12,525 bases of DNA, taken from NCBI GenBank assembly GCA_002479245.1, contig DLMG01000333.1:1-12525 (forward strand). Reading direction: 5' to 3'. Every line of letters starts with the position of its first letter. Within the stretch, counting starts at the first letter, position 1. A model generated the notes under the pieces. It did not search any database. It was not told where the DNA came from and saw nothing but the letters and a program-made list of their open reading frames with translations. This document shows, one piece after another, positions 1 through 6,928 of this stretch. Position numbers and translations under genes: made by a program. The stretch comes from Verrucomicrobia subdivision 3 bacterium UBA7542. Its GTDB lineage: Bacteria > Verrucomicrobiota > Verrucomicrobiia > Limisphaerales > UBA11358.

Positions 1-354
1 AATGTTTATCTGCCGCCGGGAACCTGGATTGATTATCAAACCGGAAAATCCTACGACGGCGGCTGGCAAAAAATCGAGGCCGGCAAACTTCCGGTCGTGA
101 TGCTCGTGCGTGACGGCACGGTGCTGCCGCAAATCAAGCTCGCGCAATCCACCCTGCAGATGGATTGGTCGCAACTGGATCTCGTGGTCTTCGCCAAAGA
201 CGCCCAGACCGCCAAAGGCCTGGTTTATCTGCCCACGGACAATGTGCTGCGCGAGCTATCGTTGAACAAGAGCGGCAACACGTTCAAACTGGCGGACGAT
301 CCGCTGTCTGGCAAAGTCATCTGGAGTATAAAACAACCGTTCGGGCAGCGATAA
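1..354 (+). CDS. GH31 glycoside hydrolase, probable alpha-xylosidase (3' end only)
   Basis: The reading frame is open from base 1, so this is the last 117 codons of a gene that starts outside the window. The visible part opens with the GH31 proximal C-terminal domain signature VYLPPGTWIDYQTGK, followed by a G-G-W, an 'M-L-V-R-D-G-T-V-L-P' strand and the motif 'I-K-L-A-Q-S-T'. This is the usual GH31 pattern of 'V+LP.G.W.D..TG' followed by a 'R.G..+P' strand. The catalytic barrel is not in the window, so activity cannot be read directly. Alpha-xylosidase is inferred from the downstream GH3 and GH74 genes. The tail lacks the DUF5110-like end seen in the other GH31 of this window, so the two are different subtypes rather than recent copies. 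The next gene follows after 105 nt on the same strand and may be co-transcribed. Confidence 0.82.
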   Translation, partial: NVYLPPGTWIDYQTGKSYDGGWQKIEAGKLPVVMLVRDGTVLPQIKLAQSTLQMDWSQLDLVVFAKDAQTAKGLVYLPTDNVLRELSLNKSGNTFKLADDPLSGKVIWSIKQPFGQR

Positions 355-459
355 CCCAGGAATAACCGGACAAAAGGCGCACACTTTCGCGGCGACAAAT
401 ACGTGAAATGTTCGTTTTTTATCGGTAGGCGGACCAAGTTTTTGCACAAATCTAACATC

Positions 460-2631
460 ATGAAATGCCGAGCACATTCACTGCCTGCACTTTGCCTGCT
501 TTGCACCGTGCTCATCACGCCGGCTCACGCCCAATATCAATATCCATTTCAAGACCCGAACCTGCCGGAGGAAGTGCGCGTCACCAACATGGTTTCGTTG
601 ATGACGTTGGATGAGAAAGTGGACCTGCTGCGATTTCGTTCCGGCGTTTCACGGCTCGGCATCCCGCGGCTGGGTTCCGTCGAGGGCATTCATGGCGAAG
701 CAATGGGAGGAGTGGCCAACTGGGCCCCGAATCCACCCATCCCGACGACCATATTTCCGCAAGGGATTGGCATGGCCGAAACCTGGGACACGGAGGTTCT
801 CCGCCAGGCGGGCGCAGTGGAAGGTTACGAAGTGCGGTACATCGCGCAGAATAAAAATTACCACCACACAAACCAGCTCGTCGTCTTTGCGCCAAACGCG
901 GATTTGGGCCGCGATCCACGCTGGGGCCGGACGGAGGAATGTTACGGGGAGGACCCCTTCTTCAATGGAACGATGGCGGTGGCGTTCATCAAGGGACTCC
1001 AAGGCGACCACCCGAGGTATTGGCAGACCGCATCGCTGTTGAAACATTTTTTTGCCAACAGCAATGAAGACGGCCGCGATAGTTCCTCGTCCGATTTCGA
1101 CGAACAACTTTTCCGTGAATATTATTCCGTACCGTTCCGGATGGGGTTCGAGGAAGGTGGCGCACGGTGCTTTATGGCGTCCTACAACGCCTGGAATAAA
1201 ACTCCCTGCACCGTTCAGCCGGTCATCAAAAATGTGGCCATGAAGGAATGGGGCGTGGACGGAATCATTTGCACCGACGCCGGCGGCTATCGCAACCTCG
1301 TCAATCAATACCATTATTTTGCCACCACGAATGAAGCGGCCGCGGCCTGCATCAAGGCAGGCATCAACCATTTTCTGGACAATTATCGCGCCGGCGTGAC
1401 TGGCGCGCTCACCAACAAACTCCTTTCGGAAGCCGATCTCGACGAGGCCATCAAAGGCGTGTTGCGAATCCATGTCCGGCTCGGTTTGCTGGATCCGCCA
1501 ACGAACAATCCCTACGCCGTCATCGGCACGATCTCCGAACCCGAACCGTGGACCACGCCGGAACACAAGGCCGTTGCGCGGCTGGTGACGCAGAAATCCA
1601 TTGTCTTGCTTAAGAACTCGGAGAATCTTCTGCCGCTGGATAAGACCAAACTCAAGTCCATCGCCGTCATCGGCCCGCGGGCGAACGAGGTCCTGCTCGA
1701 CTGGTACAGCGGCATGCCGCCTTACATGGTCACGCCACTGCAAGGCATCACCGACAAGGTTGGCCCCGGGATCACCGTGAGCTTCGCCACCAATAACGCC
1801 TACGGCGAGGCCGTCAAAATCGCCCGGGCCGCCGACGTGGTGATTGTGTGTGTCGGAAATCATCCCAACGGTGACGTCACGAACTGGGCAAAGGTCGCCC
1901 TGCCCAGTTACGGCCGGGAAGCCGTGGACCGAAAGTCCATCACCCTGGAGGACGAGAAGCTGATCAAGCAAGTTTATCGGGCAAATCCAAAAACCGTCGT
2001 TGTGCTCATTTCCAGCTTTCCGTATGCAATCAACTGGACCCAAAAACATGTTCCGGCGATTGTTCATATGACGCATTGCAGCCAGGAGGAGGGGAACGCA
2101 CTGGCGGACGTCCTGTTCGGCGATTACAACCCGGCCGGGCGGCTGGTCGAGACCTGGCCAGTGTCACTCAAGCAACTGCCGCCCATGATGGATTACAACA
2201 TTCGACATGGGCGCACTTACATGTATTTCAAGGGCAAAACTCTGTATCCCTTCGGCTATGGCTTGAGCTACACGACGTTCGAATATTCCGATTTAAAAAC
2301 GAGTGCGCCGACACTCGCCAAAGACGGCTCCCTTACCGTGAGCGTAAATGTTAGAAATACCGGCAACCGGGCGGGCGAAGAAGTCGTCCAGCTTTACACC
2401 AAACGTCAGAAATCGGCGTTGGAACACCCGATTCAAGAACTCCGGGGATTCAAACGGGTGGCATTTCAACCCGGCGAGCAGAAGACGGTTGAAATCCCTT
2501 TGACAGCGAAATCGCTGGCCTATTGGGACGAAGCTCAACATGGCTGGACCGTTGAGAGCGGGGTGATTGAGGTCCGTGTTGGCGGCTCTTCGGCGGACAC
2601 ACGTTTAAAATCTGCCATCACCGTCGAGTAA
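460..2631 (+). CDS. Secreted GH3 beta-glucosidase / beta-xylosidase-type enzyme
   Basis: Family 3 glycoside hydrolases remove single beta-linked sugars from non-reducing ends by a retaining mechanism. I place the start at 460 because translation from there gives a clean signal peptide (MKCRAHSLPALC through a THAHA-like A-H-A/Q site near residue 24). The in-frame ATG at 403 would add 19 basic and polar residues in front of it. The N-terminal barrel shows G-R-D-P-R-W-G-R, then K195-H196-F197 and the M-A-S-Y-N motif. The likely nucleophile is Asp273 in C-T-D-A-G-G. The second domain contains G-R-E-A-V-D-R, whose Glu is a candidate acid/base, and N-P-A-G-R-L. A fibronectin-III-like domain closes the protein (about residues 635-723). 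Length (723 aa) is normal for the family. Beta-glucosidase acting on xyloglucan oligosaccharides is inferred from the neighbours; beta-xylosidase or arabinosidase cannot be excluded. Only 9 nt separate it from GH74. The 105 nt upstream hold no recognisable promoter or SD. Confidence 0.9.
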   Translation: MKCRAHSLPALCLLCTVLITPAHAQYQYPFQDPNLPEEVRVTNMVSLMTLDEKVDLLRFRSGVSRLGIPRLGSVEGIHGEAMGGVANWAPNPPIPTTIFPQGIGMAETWDTEVLRQAGAVEGYEVRYIAQNKNYHHTNQLVVFAPNADLGRDPRWGRTEECYGEDPFFNGTMAVAFIKGLQGDHPRYWQTASLLKHFFANSNEDGRDSSSSDFDEQLFREYYSVPFRMGFEEGGARCFMASYNAWNKTPCTVQPVIKNVAMKEWGVDGIICTDAGGYRNLVNQYHYFATTNEAAAACIKAGINHFLDNYRAGVTGALTNKLLSEADLDEAIKGVLRIHVRLGLLDPPTNNPYAVIGTISEPEPWTTPEHKAVARLVTQKSIVLLKNSENLLPLDKTKLKSIAVIGPRANEVLLDWYSGMPPYMVTPLQGITDKVGPGITVSFATNNAYGEAVKIARAADVVIVCVGNHPNGDVTNWAKVALPSYGREAVDRKSITLEDEKLIKQVYRANPKTVVVLISSFPYAINWTQKHVPAIVHMTHCSQEEGNALADVLFGDYNPAGRLVETWPVSLKQLPPMMDYNIRHGRTYMYFKGKTLYPFGYGLSYTTFEYSDLKTSAPTLAKDGSLTVSVNVRNTGNRAGEEVVQLYTKRQKSALEHPIQELRGFKRVAFQPGEQKTVEIPLTAKSLAYWDEAQHGWTVESGVIEVRVGGSSADTRLKSAITVE

Positions 2632-2640
2632 TTCTAACGT

Positions 2641-4899
2641 ATGGAAAAATCTGTTAAATTCCGTGGCGCCGTCGGGCTGATCGCGCTGGGTTTGGCCTGC
2701 TCTGCGCTGGCGCAATCCATGAATTCCCAGCCCCCGCCATCAGAGCCGTATCTCTGGCACAACGTGGCCATCGGCGGTGGCGGGTTTGTCACCGGCATCA
2801 TCCCTCATCCCTGCCAAAAAGGTTTGATGTATGCACGCACCGACGTTGGCGGCGCCTATCGCTGGGACGACTTCGTCCAACGATGGATTCCCCTCACCGA
2901 CGGGATTGGCGATGTTGATTTTACCGGCATTGAAAGCCTCGCGGTGGATCCTTCCGATACCAACCGCGTTTATCTGGCGGCCGGAATTTACAGCGGGGGG
3001 AAGGCCGCCATCTTGCGCTCCGCCGACCAGGGCCGCACCTGGCTGCTCACGGAAGTCCCGTTCAAAATGGGCGGCAACGAAGCCGGCCGCTTCAACGGCG
3101 AACGGCTCGCCGTGGACCCGAATGACGGCGGCATCCTCTTTTTCGGTTCACGCCGCGACGGATTGTGGAAAAGTACCGACCGGGGGGCGACTTGGCAGAA
3201 GGTGGAAGGTTTCCCGAATGTCAGTTCCCGCGAAGCGGCGTCAGGAGACGACTCCCGGCCCCGGTTCGGCTTCAACCAGCAGCCGGTCGGCATTGTCTGC
3301 GTTTTGTTTGACCCGGCCGGCAGCCGGCCCAGCCAGCCCACGCCCGTGTTGTATGCCGCCGTCTCCACCACGGAAACCAACCTCTATCGCAGCACCGACG
3401 GCGGGGGCGCCTGGCTGGCGGTGGCCAACCAACCCGTGGGCTTGTGTCCCAATCACCTCGTTCGGGCCTCTGATGGGACCCTTTATCTCAGCTATGGCAA
3501 GGAGCCCGGCCCGAATACGATGACGGATGGCGCGATCTGGAAATTCAACCCGAAAGACGGCGTCTGGACGGACATCACGCCAGTCAAGCCAAAGGATTCC
3601 GACCAGCCGTTCGGCTACGGCTGCGTCGCGGTGGACGCGCAAAATCCGTCCACGATCATGGCCACGACGTTCTGCCACTGGAAACCGCACGATGAAATTT
3701 TCCGCAGCACGAACGGCGGCTTGACCTGGACACTACTCTGGCAGACCAACACAGCCGTGTGGGATTATTCCAGCGCGCCGTACACCCAGACCCGCACGCC
3801 TCATTGGATGGGCACCATCGTAATCAACCCCTTTGATTCGGATCAGGTTTTGTTCACCACCGGCTTTGGCATCTGGTGCTGCACCCATGTCACGAAAGCC
3901 GATTCCGGCAAGCCGACGCACTGGGTCTTTCTCGACCGGGGACTCGAAGAAACGGTGCCGCTGGCTTTGATCAGTCCGCCCGCCGGCGCCCATTTGATCA
4001 GCGGCGTGGGCGACATTGACGGGTTCCGCCATGACAACGTGGATGTTTCACCAGCGGAAGGGTCCTTCGCCGGGCCGCGATTGTCGAGCACGCGAGACCT
4101 GGCGTTTGCCGCCAACAAACCCGAAGTGATGATCCGCATCGGCAACGGTGGTAGAGACATGTCGGCGCACGCCATCATCTCCGCAGACGGCGGCAAAACC
4201 TGGAAAGCCCTCGCGAGTGATCCCCCGGGCGGGAGTGGTGGACAAGGCAGGATTGTCTTGAGCGCCGACGGCAGAACCATTGTTTGGGCGTTGCAACGCG
4301 GTTCGGCCAGCTTCACCACGGACCGTGGAGTAACCTGGACCAACTGCGAGGGACTTTCCTCCGGAGTCAGTGTCGTTGCCGATCCGGTCAATGCTTCGCG
4401 TTTCTATGCGTTCGACGGCCAGACTGGCAAGCTGATGGCCAGCACGAATTCGGCCGCAACGTTTGAACCGACTGCGGCAGCACTCCCCAGTTCGCAGGGT
4501 GCCGGTCGCGACGGCGGCGTGTTGGCAGCCACTCCGGGTCTGCCGGGAGATCTGTGGGTTGGCTCCCGCGGGATCGGCCTTTACCACTCCACTGATGGCG
4601 GAGCCTCTTTCACCAAGCTGAACAAGGTCGGCGGCGCGGACGCACTCGGCTTCGGAAAGGCAGCGCCCGGGAAAACTTTCCCCGCGCTCTACCTGCTGGG
4701 AAACATCGAACAACTTCACGCCGATTACCGTTCCGACGACAACGGCCAGACTTGGGTGCGCATCAACGACGACCAGCACCAGTTCGGCGCTCCCAACCGC
4801 CCGATCATCATCGGCGACCCGCGCATTTATGGCCGGGTTTACCTGACCACTGGCGGCCGGGGCGTCATCTACGGAGCCCCGGATTCCACCTCAAAATAA
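2641..4899 (+). CDS. Secreted GH74 xyloglucanase
   Basis: GH74 enzymes cut the beta-1,4-glucan backbone of xyloglucan with inversion, using two aspartates in a cleft between two seven-bladed propellers. The protein (752 aa) starts with a signal peptide ending near A-L-A-Q (residues 23-26). The first family motif is A-R-T-D-V-G-G-A-Y-R with Asp68. The second is S-G-V-G-D-I-D-G-F-R-H with Asp458. The 390-residue spacing fits two propellers. At least eight Asp-box/BNR-like repeats of the S-x-D-x-G-x-T-W type are spread along the chain (for example R-S-A-D-Q-G-R-T-W, K-S-T-D-R-G-A-T-W and F-R-S-T-N-G-G-L-T-W). No carbohydrate-binding module or dockerin is appended. Exo or endo mode cannot be settled from the sequence. 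His388-Trp389 stands where processive relatives have two tryptophans. The gene lies 9 nt after GH3 and 3 nt before the next gene, so one mRNA is likely. No clear SD precedes the ATG (TCTAACGT-ATG). Confidence 0.92.
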   Translation: MEKSVKFRGAVGLIALGLACSALAQSMNSQPPPSEPYLWHNVAIGGGGFVTGIIPHPCQKGLMYARTDVGGAYRWDDFVQRWIPLTDGIGDVDFTGIESLAVDPSDTNRVYLAAGIYSGGKAAILRSADQGRTWLLTEVPFKMGGNEAGRFNGERLAVDPNDGGILFFGSRRDGLWKSTDRGATWQKVEGFPNVSSREAASGDDSRPRFGFNQQPVGIVCVLFDPAGSRPSQPTPVLYAAVSTTETNLYRSTDGGGAWLAVANQPVGLCPNHLVRASDGTLYLSYGKEPGPNTMTDGAIWKFNPKDGVWTDITPVKPKDSDQPFGYGCVAVDAQNPSTIMATTFCHWKPHDEIFRSTNGGLTWTLLWQTNTAVWDYSSAPYTQTRTPHWMGTIVINPFDSDQVLFTTGFGIWCCTHVTKADSGKPTHWVFLDRGLEETVPLALISPPAGAHLISGVGDIDGFRHDNVDVSPAEGSFAGPRLSSTRDLAFAANKPEVMIRIGNGGRDMSAHAIISADGGKTWKALASDPPGGSGGQGRIVLSADGRTIVWALQRGSASFTTDRGVTWTNCEGLSSGVSVVADPVNASRFYAFDGQTGKLMASTNSAATFEPTAAALPSSQGAGRDGGVLAATPGLPGDLWVGSRGIGLYHSTDGGASFTKLNKVGGADALGFGKAAPGKTFPALYLLGNIEQLHADYRSDDNGQTWVRINDDQHQFGAPNRPIIIGDPRIYGRVYLTTGGRGVIYGAPDSTSK
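3315..3329. repeat. Intragenic GC palindrome in the GH74 gene
   Basis: GGCCGGC-A-GCCGGCC is a perfect 7-bp inverted repeat around one base. It lies inside the GH74 coding region, in the stretch coding for D-P-A-G-S-R-P-S-Q-P, which looks like a loop between propeller blades. It shares the GGCCGG core with the stronger inverted repeat at 9860-9879. It could simply be a by-product of Pro, Ala and Gly codons in GC-rich DNA. Confidence 0.45.
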
Positions 4900-4902
4900 T
4901 CC

Positions 4903-6825
4903 ATGAAACATTCTCATTCTCTGGCCTGCATTCTGTCGGCGCTCATCCCCTCCCTCGCCCTGTTGTTCCCCGGCATTGGTCGGGCCGGCAATTATACCAA
5001 CTTCGACGTCGCCATCTACATCCCTGTCGGCGTCGTACAACATTTCGAAAACCTCGAAAACCTGACCAACGATTGGGACCGCATCCACCGCCAGTTGAAG
5101 GTGGACAAGGTGTACATCGAAGTGCAGCGGAACCGCACCCTGGCGACGGATGAAGAACTGGAGACGGTCAAGAAGTTCTTTGTGGACCGCGGCGTCAACG
5201 TGGCCGGCGGCATGGCGCTGTCGGATGGCGGCTCCGGCCAGTTCCGCTCGTTCTGCTACACCGATCCCGCCGACCGCCAGTTCATCAAGGGCGCGGCGGA
5301 ACTCGCCGCCCGGCATTTCGACGAAATCATCCAGGACGATTTCTTCTTCGTCACCACCAAAAACGACTCGGACATCGCCGCCAGGGGAACGAATACCTGG
5401 ACGGAGTTCCGGCTCAAGCTCATGGACGAGGCCGCGGAAAATCTCATCATCAAACCGGCCCGCGCCGTGAATCCCAAGGTCAAACTCATCATCAAATTCC
5501 CCAACTGGTACGAACATTTCCAGGGCCTGGGTTACGACCTCGACCGGGAACCGAAGCTGTTCGACGGCATCTACACCGGCACCGAAACCCGCGACCCGGT
5601 CATCACCGACCAGCATTTGCAGCAATACGAGAGCTACCTCATCATCCGTTACTTCGACAACATCAAGCCCGGCGGCAACGGCGGCGGCTGGGTGGACACC
5701 TACAGCATCCGATACATTGACCGCTACGCCGAGCAGCTTTGGGACACGATGTTCGCCAAGGCGCGGCAGATGATGCTGTTCGAATGGTCGGCGATGAGCC
5801 GCTCCATCCAACCGGGAGACCGCGCCGCCTGGCAGGATTTGCACACGAGTTTCGATTACAACCAGTTGTGGCAGGCCTGGACGAACTACGCCCCGGCCGG
5901 ATTGCCCGAACCCACCATCGCCCGTGTCGCCGGCTATGCCCTGGAACAGGTGGACCCGTTCCTCAGCCAGCTCGGCAACCCCATCGGCATCGCCGGCTAC
6001 AAACCGTATCAGTCCACCGGCGAGGATTTCCTGCACAATTATCTCGGGATGATTGGCATTCCCATGGACCTGTATCCGGAATTCCCGACCAACGCGGGCT
6101 TGGTCCTGTTGACCGAGTCGGCGAAGTCCGACCCCGACATTGTCGCCAAAATCAAGGGCCAGTTAACCGCCGGCAAATCGGTGGTCATCACCTCCGGCCT
6201 GTTGCACGCGCTCCAGCACCGGGGCATCGAAGACATCGTCGAGGCGCGGTACACCGATCACAAGGTGCTCGCGCATGAATATTCCGGCGGCTTCGGCTCC
6301 GGCAACGGCTCGGTGCTTGACGGCGGGAAAAACGAGGACGTCCTGTTCCCCGAAATTTTCTTTCTCACGAACGACGCTTGGCCGGTTGTCCGTCTTCTGG
6401 CCAACGGCAACGGCTATCCGCTCCTGCTCATGGACCGGTATTCCAAGGGCGTCCTTTACATCTGGACGATGCCGGAAAATTTCACCGACCTTTATTCGCT
6501 GCCCCCAAGCGTCACTAGCGCCATTAAAAATTACGTTATGCGCGGGTTCCCCATCCGGCTGGACGGCCCCGGCCAGGTGGCGCTGTTCGCCTATGACAAC
6601 CACACATTCATCGTGGAATCATATTTGCCTGCCGAAACCGACGTGAAGGTTTCATTGACCGGGAATTTCACCCGCCTGAAAAACCTGGTCACCGGCGAAG
6701 TGATTAACAGCCAGGCCCCGACGCAGGGCCGCGGCCGCTGGCGGGACGCCGAGGAAAGCCGCATATCCTTCAATCTCCATCTCCCGCCCCACAGCTACGC
6801 CGTCTTCGCCGCGGAGAAAAGGTAG
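4903..6825 (+). CDS. Unrecognised secreted protein, candidate TIM-barrel glycoside hydrolase
   Basis: I do not recognise the family. The 640-residue product starts with a signal peptide (hydrophobic L-A-C-I-L-S-A-L-I-P-S-L-A-L-L-F, cleavage near residue 28). After it come strand-like segments spaced as in a beta/alpha barrel: V-D-K-V-Y-I-E-V, V-A-G-G-M-A-L, E-I-I-Q-D145-D146-F-F-F, K-L-I-I-K-F-P-N-W, G-I-Y-T-G-T-E228-T-R-D and M-M-L-F-E294-W. Acidic residues at strand ends are candidates for catalysis, a guess from fold logic. Residues of about 390-440 (G-L-V-L-L-T-E-S-A through G-K-S-V-V-I-T-S-G-L-L) resemble a Rossmann-like glutamine-amidotransferase fold such as GH42 has after its barrel. 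The end (A-L-F-A-Y-D-N-H-T-F-I-V-E-S through H-S-Y-A-V-F) looks like a beta-sandwich. The start lies 3 nt after the GH74 stop, so co-translation and a role in xyloglucan breakdown are likely. Sure of the gene, unsure of the function. Confidence 0.88.
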   Translation: MKHSHSLACILSALIPSLALLFPGIGRAGNYTNFDVAIYIPVGVVQHFENLENLTNDWDRIHRQLKVDKVYIEVQRNRTLATDEELETVKKFFVDRGVNVAGGMALSDGGSGQFRSFCYTDPADRQFIKGAAELAARHFDEIIQDDFFFVTTKNDSDIAARGTNTWTEFRLKLMDEAAENLIIKPARAVNPKVKLIIKFPNWYEHFQGLGYDLDREPKLFDGIYTGTETRDPVITDQHLQQYESYLIIRYFDNIKPGGNGGGWVDTYSIRYIDRYAEQLWDTMFAKARQMMLFEWSAMSRSIQPGDRAAWQDLHTSFDYNQLWQAWTNYAPAGLPEPTIARVAGYALEQVDPFLSQLGNPIGIAGYKPYQSTGEDFLHNYLGMIGIPMDLYPEFPTNAGLVLLTESAKSDPDIVAKIKGQLTAGKSVVITSGLLHALQHRGIEDIVEARYTDHKVLAHEYSGGFGSGNGSVLDGGKNEDVLFPEIFFLTNDAWPVVRLLANGNGYPLLLMDRYSKGVLYIWTMPENFTDLYSLPPSVTSAIKNYVMRGFPIRLDGPGQVALFAYDNHTFIVESYLPAETDVKVSLTGNFTRLKNLVTGEVINSQAPTQGRGRWRDAEESRISFNLHLPPHSYAVFAAEKR

Positions 6826-6852
6826 GGCGCGTCACTCCGTGCGCGCCGGAGT
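6826..6852 (+). terminator. GC-rich hairpin after the glycoside hydrolase operon, no U-tract
   Basis: Directly after the stop codon of the 640-residue protein, GGCGCG (6826-6831) pairs with CGCGCC (6842-6847). An inner CAC/GTG pair around loop TCC extends it, with one bulged T. A second pairing, ACTCCG (6834-6839) with CGGAGT (6847-6852), excludes the first. No run of T follows, so intrinsic termination is uncertain. It may instead protect the mRNA 3' end or assist factor-dependent termination. Confidence 0.45.
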
Positions 6853-6928
6853 CAGTAGGCTCCCTTGATCAATCTTTGTATGATTGATTCCACCGGAAAA
6901 GCCGCTACGCTTTCAAAGCGAAGCCCGA

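Noticed and set aside
403..459. Upstream ATG as the GH3 start
   Set aside because: It would bury the signal peptide behind 19 polar and basic residues; the ATG at 460 gives a normal secretion signal.
649..2076. 475-codon open frame on the - strand opposite GH3
   Set aside because: The opposite strand encodes a complete GH3 protein with catalytic motifs. The antisense frame shows no recognisable domain and is explained by GC-biased codon use.
4891..6036. 381-codon open frame on the - strand opposite the 640-aa protein
   Set aside because: The + strand frame has a signal peptide, tight operon spacing and strand/helix-like periodicity. The antisense product is a low-complexity V/G/D/E-rich chain typical of mirror frames.
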